Origin: Bathynomus jamesi | Taxonomy: Eukaryota > Arthropoda > Malacostraca > Isopoda > Cirolanidae | Length of the DNA stretch: 64,000 bases | Assembly: GCA_023014485.1 (NCBI GenBank) | Contig: JAJOZX010002354.1 | Location: 309,001 to 373,000 of the forward strand | Direction: 5' to 3' | Shown: piece after piece, positions 31,894 to 43,339 of the stretch | Numbering within the stretch: position 1 is the stretch's first letter | How the letters are laid out: the number at the start of each line of letters is the position of its first letter | Notes under the pieces: generated by a model | Seen by the model: the letters and a program-made list of their open reading frames with translations, nothing else | Database searches by the model: none | What the model was told of the DNA's origin: nothing | Made by a program: the position numbers and the translations under genes

Positions 31894-33618
31894 ATGGACA
31901 GTGCGGAATTGAAAAAGTTAAAAAAGAAAAGGGGGGCAAAGTTGGGTGCTGTTACAAAGGCCAAGAACACTTTTAACAATATTACACAACCAGGTAAGGA
32001 AGATTTAGAGTGTGTAATTCTTAAATTGGATACTAAAAAGAAGGAAATAATAGCCATTGATGAGAGTATTTCAGAATTAGTTGAATCCGAAATGGCTGAA
32101 GAACAATTGATAGACCTTTACGCTGATAATGATGTTCAGGTAATCTCAATTGAACAGCAAATAAGGAGACTACGGTCTCGTTTGACTGACTTAACACCAA
32201 ATAAACCTAATTCTGATTTTAATCAAAGTAGAGCTAACCTTCAACAAAATTTAAGTGGCATGCTAAATCCTGAGTCACAAGAATTGAGGGCTCAGTTACC
32301 CATTTTGCTAGTACCAACATTTGAAGGGGACACGGTACAATTCCCATCTTTCATTGACAAATTTGAGAGTTTAATAGGTAATAAACCTTATATTTCAACT
32401 GTTGAAAAGTTTAGCTACTTAACTAGTTTCCTTAAAGGCCCAGCCTATAACCTGATAGCCTATTTACCAGCCGTAGGGAATTCATATGAAGTAGCTATTG
32501 ATCTCTTAAAACGTAATTACATTAATAAAGATGAGATTGTATATGAATTATCTCAACAAATTTTTGATTTTGCACCCATAAAAGATAACCATAGTGATAT
32601 GGAAAATTTTTATACAAAATTAGAAGCTATTATAGGACAACTGGTTAGCAATGAGATAGATATTAAAGCTTCATCTTGGATTATACAAGGCATAGTTCTT
32701 AGGTGCCTTCCTTTGAGGGTTAAAGATATTTTAGTTCTAAAGACGGGAGAAAATTATCCTAATCTTGAAGATAACAGAAAACACTTTCCCAATATCCTAA
32801 CTAATTACAAATTGAGAAATATTCCAACACAAAATAAGACCCAGACTATGGATAAACCAAAGACTGTTCCCAGAGACCAACTAGCTACAGCCAAACAGAC
32901 AAAACTTGATACTGTAGAATCAAATGTGACCAACTGTAATACACGAACACCTACATCACAGAACTTTAATGTAACTGCTGCCTCAACTTACACACTACAT
33001 TGCAAATTTTGTGCAAGTAATGAACACAGTAGTACTGGGTGTGACAAATATTCAGACTTTAACCAAAGAGCTAAAAGATGTGAACAGTTGAACCTATGTA
33101 AAAAGTGTACTGGCCAGGGACATTATAAGAAAGACTGTAAATCTAGGTTAAGATTCAAGTGTAAGTTTTGTAAAAGTTTACGACATGTCTCATCAATGTG
33201 TGATTCACCAAAGTGTCCAAACAATGGTACTCAAACTCAAAAGATACCTCCACCAAACAAAGGTAATCAAGAAAATGCCACTTTCATGGGACATTCTGTT
33301 TGTTCAAACAACGTAACAAAAAATACTGAGATTCTTTTACCAACTATTACTTTGGACTTAGTGAATAATGAGGGTAGCACCACTCCAGTGAGATGTCTTA
33401 TAGACTGTTGTTCTCAACAAACATTTGTTTCGCAAAATGTAGTTAATAAATTGGGTTTGACACCAAACCCGAATGAACAAAAACTCAATATTGCATCCTT
33501 TGTTAAGGATAACTCGGACAAAAATAGATATAAGACAATTGACCTGGAACTACATTTAGAAAATAAATTAGAGAAAATTGAAGCAGTTATTATTTCTAAA
33601 GTAGAACAAAACAAACTG
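31894..33618 (+). CDS. BEL gag and start of pol (capsid-like, zinc knuckles, protease), 5' part
   Basis: The ATG at 31894 (MDSAELKKLKKKRGAKLG) fits BEL gag better than the in-frame ATG at 31759, which translates leader. The DUF1759-type gag domain reads LPILLVPTFEGDTVQFPSFI near 32300. Three Cys/His clusters follow at about 33001-33215 (CKFCASNEHSSTGC, CKKCTGQGHYKKDC, CKFCKSLRHVSSMC). The A17-type protease region has VRCLIDCCSQQTFVSQNVV near 33390-33440, with Cys-Cys after the Asp where Ser-Gly is more common. The frame is open up to the hAT-type insertion at 33627. Confidence 0.85.
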
Positions 33619-33626
33619 GTTATACC

Positions 33627-34614
33627 CAGTGATGGGCAGTATCTAGATACATGTATCGCCGATACGTATCGATCGATACTTTTGTATCGGTATCGGTATC
33701 GCTTTAGCTACTTGACAAAAGTATCGATTTATCGGTATCGGTATCGCTTTAGCTACTTGACAAAAGTATCGATTTATCGGTATCGGTATCGCTTTAGCTA
33801 CTTGACAAAAGTATCGATTTATCGGTATCGCTAAGGTCAATTTTCTTAAATGTATCGAAAAAATCGATACTTCGATATATCGATACATTAATAAGAATTT
33901 TTAAATATTTAAATAGATGTTATAATATGACACTACTGAGTTATATTTATGAATATACATAAATAATATTATTATTAAATATTTATTTAATGACAGTACT
34001 ACTCTACTGGTCACGTCACAGTACGGCGCAACGTTTAAACACGTTTGTACTTGTGTTATTGAGATTAATTAACCATAATATAGAAACGCTCATAATATAG
34101 AAACGCTCATATAATATAGAAACGCTCATATAATATAGAAACGCTCATTGGTGTTGCAACACTATTGGCCACGCCCACTCGGTGTTGAGTTTAAATAGGT
34201 TCATACTTGTAACGCAGCGATTCCTCTTGGTCCCCCGAGGCATTTCTTATCAATCAGGGTAATAGTAATTACTTTTAATTGTTAGTGTAATATTTTCAGT
34301 CATTCATGTATCCTACAAAATTAAAACATACTTTCATTAAATAAAGCAATTGTTTTTATTTACATCTATAAAACCCATTAAAATGTCGTTGATTTTACTT
34401 ACAGTGCGTACAAATTACTAGTATAAACAATAATATCTAACACCTACATATTAAATGAATAATTATAAAAATGTACCGGCGATGCATGTATCGGTATCGG
34501 TATCGCTTAAGACATCTAGAAAGTATCGGCGTATCGGTATCGCCTAAGACGTTCTTCATGTATCGATGTATCGGTATCGCTTTAGCGATTTTCATGTATC
34601 GATGCCCATCACTG
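33627..34614. mobile_element. hAT-type non-autonomous element with GTATCG repeats, 988 bp
   Basis: The ends are CAGTGATGGGCAG (33627) and GATGCCCATCACTG (to 34614), with a perfect 8-bp target duplication GTTATACC at 33619-33626 and 34615-34622. The subterminal zones are packed with GTATCG-type repeats, including three copies of an about 54-bp unit at 33680-33830 and inverted related repeats at 34485-34600. A second tandem array, four units around ATAGAAACGCTCAT, lies at 34080-34148. It has no transposase gene; apparent reading frames are repeat translations. Confidence 0.93.
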
Positions 34615-34622
34615 GTTATACC

Positions 34623-34997
34623 CAAACTAGAACAAACCATAAATCATTTGGGAAAACACTACAAAATAGCTGATAGACATATCACTAACAACACAGTAGC
34701 TAACATTGAAATGTTAAAAGGGGCAGATTATATTAATCTTATTCATAAGGGCATAGTAGAGATAGGTAATGGTATAGCTATTCAGACTCCATCAGGGATA
34801 GCCCCTTTGGGTGACCTATCCAAATACAACCTAGACCTAAACCAAAATAGTTCATGACCAACAAATACTATGTGCCTCAACTCAGTCCTACATAACACCT
34901 GTAAGAATAGCAACACTTTGAATAATATTATCTCAACTGAGAACATTAATTCATCATTATCAAATGAAACTTTGGATGAGGCAATTCAAACTTTATG
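34623..34997 (+). pseudogene. BEL pol, protease to RT linker
   Basis: The BEL frame resumes right after the target duplication (KLEQTINHLGKHYKIADRHI), as in the post-protease region of BEL pol. It reaches a TGA at about 34855-34857, after which similar sequence continues open to the LINE insertion at about 34998. The in-frame stop is an extra lesion besides the insertions. Confidence 0.75.
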
Positions 34998-36065
34998 GTT
35001 GTTGTTGTTGTTGTTGTTTAGCCGATCAGCCCACCCTGATCGAGCAAGCCGGCGGCACGCAGGTAACCGATCGCCCTCTCCGGAGTGGACCAGAGGTTCA
35101 GCGCACTCGTGATGTTGTGTTGTGTTCGTTGTTGTGCTAGAGTGGTACAGTCCGTCATAATGTGTTCAATTGTTTGTGGTGTGTCTTGGCACAGGTGGCA
35201 GGTGTCGTCTATGGAGTTGTCTAGTCTGTGTTTATATGTCCGTAAGTTGGGGTGATGTCCACATCGGAATCGTGCTAAGTTAACTCGATCCGATCTGCTC
35301 AGGCTGATCTCTGACCTGTTAATGGGCGGCGGCTTCGCACCTAGGACCGCATTCGGACCGAGTCGTGTCAGTGCTTTGTGGGTTAGGTGTGTGTATGTGT
35401 TTTCTGTACTGTGTGATGTCTGTGGGGCGTGGTATGGAATGGAGTATTTGGTTATAATGTCTCTCTGGTGTTACCTTAATGGTGCGAGGTGTTGGTGCAT
35501 GATTGTACATGTAGTGGCAAGGGTGTTGTGGGTTAGTTGTCGCTGCTGCCATGAATTGTGTTCCCCTCATGTCTAAATGTTCCCTAACTTTTAGTATTTT
35601 TGTTTCTGTGTGCAGGTGTTCTATTGGTGTTGTTTGAGTGCATCCTGTAATGATACGAAGTGCGTTGTTTTGTATTGTTTGTAAGGTGTTTATGTGTGTG
35701 TTTGAGATAATGGGTGCCCAGCATGGGCTAGCATAGTCCATAACTGAGCGAATATATTGTTTGTAGATGAGTGATGTTGTTTCCTGCTGGTGTCCAAAGT
35801 TTGTGCCTGTTAGTACCCTAAGCGTGTTAAGTCTTGACGTACATTTGTTTTTAATGTCCTGAATGTGGTTTGCAAAAGATAATGATGTGTTGTATGTGAC
35901 ACCTAGTATTTTGGTTCTGTGAGTGTGTGGAATGTTGATGTTGTTTAGTGTAAGTTGTGGAATTACCTGGTGTTCTTTTGTGTTGCTTGTAAGCAAGGTG
36001 ATGGTTGATTTTGTGGGCGCTACTTTGAGTCTATTGTGTGTGAGCCAGTCTTGTATACTGTTTAT

Positions 36066-36360
36066 CAGTGCTGGACTTACCTATAAGCTAAATAAGCTAT
36101 AGCTTAGGGCCACACACCCTCGGGGGCCTCATTTTTTTAAATATATTTTTATTTTATCATTAGTTTTTATTCTTTAACACTAATTCATCAAAAATTATAT
36201 ATATATATATATTATTTTTTCTTTATCATTAACATTAATATAAAAAATAATAATTATAGTAATAATGACATTATTTTAAATTTTTTTACCCGAATTTTTT
36301 TAGAGAAGGGCCTCAAATTTCATATAGCTTAGGGCCTCAGCAGGTGAAAGTCCGGCCCTG
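36066..36360. mobile_element. hAT-type miniature element in LINE copy 1, 295 bp
   Basis: The ends are CAGTGCTGGACTTACC and GTGAAAGTCCGGCCCTG, and the 8-bp target duplication CTGTTTAT lies at 36058-36065 and 36361-36368. The empty site is present in LINE copy 2 near 54263, where the same flanking sequence has a single CTGTTTAT. The interior is AT-rich with short repeats of TATAGCTTAGGGCC near both ends, and it is non-coding. Confidence 0.97.
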
Positions 36361-38540
36361 CTGTTTATGTATGTTTGTAGGTTATTTGTAGCGGTGTCGA
36401 TGTTGTTGTGGGTGGATGTTAGAGTGATATCATCTGCATATGATGATAAGGTAAGCTTGTTATCTATGGGTGTTGGAATGTCATGCATGTATAAGTTGAA
36501 GAGTGTTGGTGAGAGAACAGAGCCTTGAGGGACCCCGTTCGGAAAAAGCTTGTTTTTGGATGACTTGCCATTAAATGTGACATGTGAGTATCTTCCTGAG
36601 AGATAGTTACTCAGCCACCTTTTGGTGTTATTGTGCATGTTTGTGTTGAGTATTTTGTTTATGAGAGGGAAGCGTGGGATAGCATCAAATGCTTTACTAA
36701 TGTCTATTGTTGCTAATAGTGTACGTTGAGCTGGTCTTCTAGAGTTGATGCCATCCATGATGTGCTGCGTGAGATAGTGAGTAATGTCGTGGTTGAGTGG
36801 TGAGGTCTGAATCCATGTTGAGTAGGCGATAGTGGTATGTGTGGGTTGGTGATTTGTAAGATTAGTCTTTCTGTTACTTTGGAAGGTGTGCATAGTAAAG
36901 TAATGGGTCTATAGGAAGCTGGTTCTGTTGGATTTTTGTTTGGTTTGAGTAGTGTAATAATTTTACCTTGTTTCCATATGTCAGGAATAATACAGTGTTG
37001 GTATGAATATGTGCTGATATTTGTGAGAGCTAGTATTCCTTGTGGGCCCAAGTGTTTAAGGTGTAAGTTAGATATGTTGTCTGGTTCAGTAGCCTTCGAA
37101 TTTTTAATGTTTTTGATGATCTTGGTGGTCTGGTCTGTATTGAAGGGTGTAATGGTCGTGTCGAGTCTGTAGGTTTTCTTGTGTCTGGCTGTTTGTCTGT
37201 CTGCGTGTTTCTGGTTGTTGTCTCTGTTTAAGTGACTTATCTTTGCGTAGTGATTAACTAGAATGTTAGCTTGTTGTGTGTATGTTGGGATATTATTTTG
37301 GCTGCGACAGATAGCCGCGTGTGAGGTGTGAATGCCGCTGTTAGAGTGGGTAATGCTGTTTATAGTCTTGTATAGCCTGTATGTATCTGTGGAGTGGTTT
37401 AGTGTTGTTATGAATTCCCTGAATGTTTCTGTTTGTTTTTCTTTGAGTTTGTTGTTTATTTCTGTGTTGAGCTGTTGTATCTGCTGCTTTATGGCTTCTG
37501 TGTGTGGTGTTTGTGTGTTATGTTTGAGGTTGTTACGTTGCCTTATGAGGTGGGCTATTTCTCTAGTGTAATTTGGGTTGTATTTCCTAATGTTGCCCTT
37601 GGGTATGTATTTGTTTGCATTATTGATAATCTGATTAAATGTCTTGAGTGTTGTATCGATGTTTATGATGGGTGTGCTGTTTAATGTGGTGAATTGTTCC
37701 TCAGTCTGTATTTTGAACTGTTCCCAATTAGCTTTCTTGTAATTTCTGTAAGTGTGCCTAAGGCTGTTGGGGCAGAGTGTAGAATGTGTTGTAATGATGA
37801 TGGGCAGGTGGTCTGATGACAGTTGTTTTTCTGTTCTCCATTGTGTATGTGTTGCTAGTGAGGGGGAACAGAACGTTATGTCTGGGGAGGAGTTTGAGTA
37901 TCCTGCTTGATGTGGTATGTGTGTATGTTCTTCTGTATTGTTAAGAATGAAGAGGCTGTTTAGTTGTGTGGCTATGTTGGCGCCTCTGGTGTTGTTTTGG
38001 TTGTGCAGGTACCAACTAGTGTCTTTGGCGTTGAAGTCTCCTCCTAAGATGACATTAGTGAGAGAGGCAAGATTGTGTAACTGTGGATTGTAATTGGCTG
38101 GCACCTGAGGTGAACTATCTGGTGGGATGTAAATGTTGATTAGTGTGGTGTTGTGTTTTGCGCGTGTTTTAATGTTAACTGCCTGTATTTCTATCGTGTT
38201 ATCTGCTTGGATTGTGTTTGTAATGTTTTGGGTAGCATCAGTGTAGCTAATGCTTTTACGTATGTAAGTGATGAGTCCACCCCCGTTACCCCCAGTACGA
38301 TCTTGACGGATCGCCGTGAAGTCAGGGATGGTGGGTGTTTTGTGTGTGCGTTTTAGTTTTGTTTCTTGTATAAGTGCTATGTGAATGTTTTGTTTGTGTA
38401 CGAATTCCCTAAGCTGCATGATTTTGTTTGTGAGGCCATCTACGTTGTACTGTAATATGTTAATATTATACTTCTGTATGTGTCTCATGGTGCTATTGTG
38501 TCTATGTCTTTGTGTATGGTGACATGTGTAAGTTGTAGTG

Positions 38541-38563
38541 GGGCCTGGATTAGTCTTAATGTC
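38541..38563 (-). other. 2A-like ribosome-skipping motif in LINE ORF
   Basis: Minus-strand codons read LLLLSGDIKTNPGP just before the endonuclease. The known 2A consensus is D-x-E-x-N-P-G-P; here the third position is Lys rather than Glu. 2A-like motifs at this place are established for some LINEs. Whether this variant works cannot be judged from sequence. Confidence 0.6.
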
Positions 38564-38925
38564 GCCAGAGAGTAAGAGTAGTTCGGGGAGCACGCAATTG
38601 TTCCCTGTAATTGAAAAAATAGCACGCTGAGAATAGGTCCGGCCCCGGGAGCCGATCGGCACTCTGACCGTGCCACGCAACAGGCCGTCGACTGCCAGTC
38701 TGGCCAACCGTAGACAGCCCGCTGCACGGAGATTTGAGGAAGTTTGGCCACCAGCGCGTTGATGTTTTGGTTTGACGTCACCTCTTCGCGTTGACGTGTC
38801 CTGCGCTGGAGGATGCAGCCACTGTTTAGAAGCTTCCTCGTCAGCTGCTAACACTTTTTTCACGTTGTTCTCGCTACCTGTTCAGACGTTTTTTATAAAC
38901 AAATCTCAGTTTTCTGCTAGAATCT

Positions 38926-40854
38926 GTGGGTATACATGACACAAATCAAACTTCAGAAGATCAGTTAATGGTAGAAAGATTTGAAGACACCATTCAGTGC
39001 AAAGACAATAGTTATTTTATTGAGTTACCTTGGAAAATAAATTGTCCAACTTTAAGAGACAATCTCAAAGTAGCTAAAGGACATTTATATAAAGTAATGA
39101 AAAAACTCAAACAAGATAACAATATTCAAATATATAATGATGTCTTCAAAGAACAGCTACAGAAAGGCTTCATTGAAGAAGTAACAAATAACCCTTTTAA
39201 AAAAGATGGTTGTCATTATTTAACCCACAGGGGGGTTTATCGACAAGATGCCCCAACAACAAAACTCAGAGTAGTATATAACTGTAGCCTCAAAGACAGT
39301 GATAAACACAGTTTGAATGATTGCCTGATTGAGGGTCCTAATCTCATTTCTGACCTTGTGAAGATCTTACTGAGGTTCAGGTTAGATAAATATGCCGTAC
39401 AAAGTGACATTTCAAAGGCATTTTTGAGAATAAATCTTAAAAATGAATATGATAAGAACCAACTTAGGTTCTTATGGTTCAAGGATCCATTTGATTTGAA
39501 TAAAGGGTTCATAACCTATAGATTTAATGTTGTGTTGTTTGGAGCCAATTGCTCACCTAGCCTATTAGCATTGACAATTAGACATCATTTAAACCAGTTT
39601 AATAACTCCTTAACATTGAACTTCCTTAAGGAACATTTTTACGTAGACAATCTAATAGGCTCAACAACAACAAAATCTGAATTATCTGAAGTCTATGAAC
39701 ACTCTCAAAACATTATGCAACAAGGTAACTTTGAACTTAGAGAGTGGATTTCAAATGATGAGGATTTAAACAAAAAGATTTTAAAGGATAATAATGGTCT
39801 TACTGAGCCATCAGACAGAGTTAAAACTTTAGGTATGAACTGGTATTTGGATGCAACTTCTAACAGTCATGATTCAATCTGTACTAAAGGTTTTAAACTT
39901 GATGAGGAAGCAAATACTAAAAGACAAATATCATCAGAGGCTTCCAAAATTTTTGATCCTATGGGTCTATTCCTGCCTTCAACAATAAAATCAAAGATTC
40001 TCCTCCAAGAAATTTGGAGGACAAATGTTGGGTGGGATGATCCAATAACAAATGAAAATAAAAAATCTTGGAAGAAGTTAGCTGCTGATTTAACAAAAGT
40101 GCAGAACATTAAAATTCAAAGGTGCTGTGGGTTTAGGGATAAGCCCCAGATACTTCATGTGTTTGCTGATGCAAGCACACAAGCTTATGGGTGCTGTGCG
40201 TATCTTGTAAGTCCTACAGAAAGTCATCTAATTTATGCAAAAGGGAAAGTTGCACCTCTCAAACCTACCCGAACCATACCTCAATTGGAACTATTGGCTG
40301 CTGCATTAGCCATTAAAACCATTTCATTGCTTAAGGATGCTTACCATGATGTGAACATAACTGATATCCACATCTGGCTTGACAGTCAGATTTGTCTTGC
40401 CTGGATACGGAATGATAGCATTAATAGTAAGAATATCTTTGTAAGAAATAGGCTAAAAGAAATAGCTGAAGCTAATGAAAGCCTACAAGTAAACTTTCAC
40501 TATGTTCCAACTAAACAAAATCCAGCAGACTTTCTGACCAGAGGTTTATCCTACAAGTTGTTGAAGTCAAACAAAACTTGGTTTATGGGACCTAAGTGGC
40601 TCTGTAATACAGACCAATGGCCTGTGGAACAAGTTAACTTGACATTAAATTTAATCTTTTCAAATGAAAAGGTTGAACCAATCACTAATTATGAAATTTA
40701 TTCTGATTTCAACAAACTTGTCAGGGTCACAGCCTACTGTTTGAGGTTTGCTCACAACTGTTTAACTACAATTAACAAACAGCTAAATAAAAACAATCAT
40801 AATTATACAGAAGTTGCAACCAAATACTGGATAGGCCATGCACAACAAAAATAG
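38926..40854 (+). pseudogene. BEL reverse transcriptase and RNase H
   Basis: The frame starts at the LINE junction with GIHDTNQTSEDQ and runs about 640 codons to a TAG at 40852-40854. RT motifs are TTKLRVVYNCSLKD, YAVQSDISKAFLRI, the short BEL-type active site HFYVDNLIG (about 39640), and the A17-associated SSEASKIFDPMGLFLPSTI. RNase H has LHVFADASTQAYGCCAYL (about 40150), PQLELLAAALA and IWLDSQICLAWI. The frame is clean apart from the insertion at its start and the terminal stop, after which homologous sequence continues in the same frame. Confidence 0.88.
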
Positions 40855-42366
40855 TACAATAAAGAGTTAGAATTCTTGACTAATGGGAAACAAACAAAAG
40901 AACCTGTACCATCAGTAGTTGTGGATCTAAACTTGTTCAGAGATGAGGAAGGCCTTCTAAGGTGTAAAGGGAGATTAGACAAATCAAAACTGTCATACAA
41001 AAGCAAACATCCAATCCTTTTACCTAGATTTAGCTATTTGACAACATTAATCATCAGAAAAACACACAATGATGTATATCATATGGGGGTACCACAGACA
41101 CTAACTACATTAAGAAAAACTTATTGGATACCCAAGGGAAGGATCACTGTTAAAACAGTCCTGAGTGAGTGTGTCACATGTAGGCGTATTCATGCTAGGC
41201 CCTATAGGAAACCAAATCCTCCTGCTTTGCCAGAGGAGAGAGTTACTCTCAACAGACCCTTTGAGACTGTAGGCATTGACTATACAGGAGCATTGACTGT
41301 AGGGGTGGTTGACACTGAACAAAAAATGTACATTGTACTGTTTACATGTGCTGCTTCACGAGCTGTTTATCTGGATGTTGTGGAGGACCTTACAGCAGAA
41401 TCTTTTGTTGCTGTCTTTAAGAGATTCTGTGCACGACATTCAGTACCAAAGACAGTTTGGACTGACAATGCTACATATTTCAAGGCTGGTGAACAAGTCA
41501 TCCACGACTTGTTAAGCGATGAACTCACACAATTATATATAAAAAATTCAAACATAAAGTGGAAGTATATTCCGGTTGCCTCTCCTTGGTATGGTTCTAT
41601 CTGGGAGAGGAATATACAAACAGTAAAGAATTGCTTGAAGAAAGCAATTGGTAAAAAACAGATACACTTGTTTGAGTTGCTCACTCTCCTGGCTGAGATT
41701 GAGAACATCATTAACAATAGACCACTCACTTATGTGAGTGACAGCATTAATGACCCGGAACCATTAACTCCAAATCATTTGATTCGGGGAGAACAAGTTA
41801 GTCTCCTGCCGGACTACAATATAGACTCTTCAGAAGACCCAAACTGGACTCAACGACATGATGAACTCCAGACTAAGTTACAACACTTAACTAGAGTTAA
41901 AGCTCATTTTATTAAACAGTGGAAAACTGAGTACTTGATGGGTCTAAGGGAGAGACATAAACAAAGGACTAAGAAGGATTGGTCTGACACAATTAAGGTA
42001 GGGGACCTTGTTCTCATACATGACAGTACTCCAAGACAATACTGGCCTCTGGCTAGAGTTTTAGAACTCAGACCAGGGGCAGACGGGGTAACAAGAGTGG
42101 TCAAATTAAGGACTTCAACGGGTGACACAACAAGAGACATTTCTCTTTTGTACCCTTTAGAGTCTGGACCCAAAACAATGGACTTTGGAGAACCTTCTCC
42201 ACTGACAGTAACAACTGGAGACACTGAACTTCCAGTAACTATTCCTTTGACAGTAGGAGTGGTAACGCATCCTACTACAACATTGACAGACACAAGACCT
42301 CAGCGACAAACAGCATTAAAGGCGCGACTATTTTTACAACAAAAAATAGATGCTGGGGAATTGTAA
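40855..42366 (+). CDS. BEL integrase with zinc-binding N-terminus and C-terminal domain
   Basis: The frame is the same as the RT block but separated by one TAG. An integrase zinc domain (HNDVYHMGVPQTL, then CVTCRRIH) lies near 41070-41195. The catalytic core has the first Asp in VGIDYTGALTV (about 41275), the second in VWTDNATYF (about 41457) and the Glu in SIWERNIQTVKN (about 41600). The C-terminal domain is of the BEL DUF5641 kind, WPLARVLELRPGADGVTRVV near 42045-42105. It ends GEL at 42366. Bases 42367-42604 are the 3' untranslated part with a purine/C-rich stretch, CTCCCGGGGCCCCCAG, before the LTR. Confidence 0.88.
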   Translation, partial: YNKELEFLTNGKQTKEPVPSVVVDLNLFRDEEGLLRCKGRLDKSKLSYKSKHPILLPRFSYLTTLIIRKTHNDVYHMGVPQTLTTLRKTYWIPKGRITVKTVLSECVTCRRIHARPYRKPNPPALPEERVTLNRPFETVGIDYTGALTVGVVDTEQKMYIVLFTCAASRAVYLDVVEDLTAESFVAVFKRFCARHSVPKTVWTDNATYFKAGEQVIHDLLSDELTQLYIKNSNIKWKYIPVASPWYGSIWERNIQTVKNCLKKAIGKKQIHLFELLTLLAEIENIINNRPLTYVSDSINDPEPLTPNHLIRGEQVSLLPDYNIDSSEDPNWTQRHDELQTKLQHLTRVKAHFIKQWKTEYLMGLRERHKQRTKKDWSDTIKVGDLVLIHDSTPRQYWPLARVLELRPGADGVTRVVKLRTSTGDTTRDISLLYPLESGPKTMDFGEPSPLTVTTGDTELPVTIPLTVGVVTHPTTTLTDTRPQRQTALKARLFLQQKIDAGEL

Positions 42367-42604
42367 TTTTATCTTCTAACTTTCACTTTTTCTTTTCTTA
42401 TGGTAAAGACCATAGACAGTTTCATCCTATGGATGTATATTTTCTCTTCTAATTAAATGCTACACCTTCTCCATGAGAAGGTGAGGATAGGCACTGTTAA
42501 TCAGATTAACAGGCATTTACAGTCAAATAGTTAGCTAGTCTACACTCAGACATAAAAATTGGTGACAATGACACCAAAAGTTTTATCTCCCGGGGCCCCC
42601 AGTA

Positions 42605-43335
42605 TATGGAAAACTGATGAGTGGGTAGTTGGGAGGTAACGAAAATGGTTCACTGAGTAGGTAGGTAGTTAATCTAACAATTATTAAATTCCTTTTATGT
42701 CAATAACTGGGTGGATGAAACCAATTGGTTGCTCACCAGAGTTATTCTCCACACTAGTATTTATATACTGTGTGACAAGAGCGTGCTCGGTAATAGATAT
42801 ACATTACCGATAACCAACCGAGGAAAAAACCAACACGACGCTGGTGGAAAAAGCCCCGCGAAAGGGAGAACGAAAACGAAGAACGGGGCGAGAGGACGGA
42901 ACTGGAGAAGGGACGAGAACAGACACCGAAGAAAGATCCCCACCAGCAAGTACGCTCTCGACAATTATACAGGAAGGAGAAAAGAGACTCTCTAATAACT
43001 AGCAGTAAGTGACTAATTGTGTTTTTAGCCCAGTTGGATCTTCTAACTTCTAACTTAGAAGACTCATTAAATTAAGCTGGGTCAGACAACTTAGGCCTAC
43101 ATTGTGGCCTAAGACCCAGCATCAACTCATAGCTTAACAAAGGTGAAGGTAGATTGCCCTAACCTAGTTTGGTGAGGAATCCTACTGTGGACCTCAATTT
43201 ATCTGCCCGCTCTGGACCATTTCCGGAATCTCTAGGCTGACCCCTACAGGGCTAGACTTAATCTACTCTATAGTTAGACTGGAGATATAAGGGGTGGGTT
43301 AATTGTGGACCAATTCATACAGAGCATTTTTCACA
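42605..43335 (+). repeat. BEL 3' LTR
   Basis: The 731-bp LTR begins TATGGAAAACTGATGAG and ends TTTTTCACA, followed by AGTT (43336-43339) and the resumed Gypsy-A reading frame. It is about 10 bases shorter than the 5' LTR because of one indel, and few other differences are seen. Confidence 0.93.
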
Positions 43336-43339
43336 AGTT

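Larger units (their letters stand above)
35020..38863 (-). pseudogene. LINE copy 1 ORF: 2A-like motif, endonuclease, reverse transcriptase
   Basis: On the minus strand a frame from 38863 encodes a basic leader and the 2A-like motif. The apurinic-type endonuclease follows: ILQYNVDGLTNKI, IALIQETKL, VILGGDFNAKDTSW, SSPDITFCS and QLSSDHLPIII. RT blocks are IPDIWKQGKIITLLKPN, ASYRPITLLCTPSKV, LATIDISKAFDAIP, NGVPQGSVLSPTLFN and the catalytic SYADDITLT near 36430. The thumb and a Cys/His C-terminus (CHLCQDIPQTIEHIMTDC) lie near 35170-35210. One base is missing near 36755 relative to copy 2, which shifts the frame after FRPHHSTTTLL. The hAT miniature element also cuts it, and a small indel near 35388 shifts the tail. 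The clade is Jockey/CR1-like, not resolved further. Confidence 0.88.
34998..38925 (-). mobile_element. LINE copy 1 (minus orientation), near full length
   Basis: The 3' end on the minus strand is a (CAA)n tail, seen as GTTGTTGTT at 34998-35019. The 5' end is close to 38925. A second, 5'-truncated copy lies at 47837-55015. This copy contains a 295-bp hAT miniature element at 36066-36360. It sits in the BEL pol frame between protease linker and RT. Flanks TATGG and TGTGG may be a poor short target duplication. Confidence 0.9.
30821..43335 (+). mobile_element. BEL/Pao LTR retrotransposon with two nested insertions
   Basis: LTRs at 30821-31561 and 42605-43335 bracket gag-protease and pol blocks of BEL/Pao type. 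AGTT at 30817-30820 and 43336-43339 is the likely 4-bp target duplication; using it rejoins the Gypsy-A frame codon for codon. The LTR start is read as TATGG, but TGGAAAAC two bases later is also possible. A hAT-type element (33627-34614) and a LINE (about 34998-38925) interrupt it, so the element proper is about 7.6 kb. Confidence 0.93.

Noticed and set aside
33680..33830. Regularly spaced GTATCG-rich repeats resembling an array with spacers
   Set aside because: The units are contiguous tandem repeats without unique spacers, in the subterminal part of a hAT-type element in an animal genome. This is not a CRISPR array.
35319..35576. Plus-strand open frames across the LINE regions
   Set aside because: They are antisense to recognisable LINE coding sequence and low in complexity (Val/Cys/Leu from GT-rich DNA).
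36066..36360. SINE or tRNA-derived element inside LINE copy 1
   Set aside because: It has hAT-like terminal inverted repeats, an 8-bp target duplication and an empty site in copy 2, with no A/B box or poly(A) tail.
43305..43339. ATG within the BEL 3' LTR as the start of a fusion gene with the Gypsy-A OTU remainder
   Set aside because: The frame only happens to be open through the LTR end. The Gypsy frame is explained by its continuity with 30820 across the AGTT duplication.
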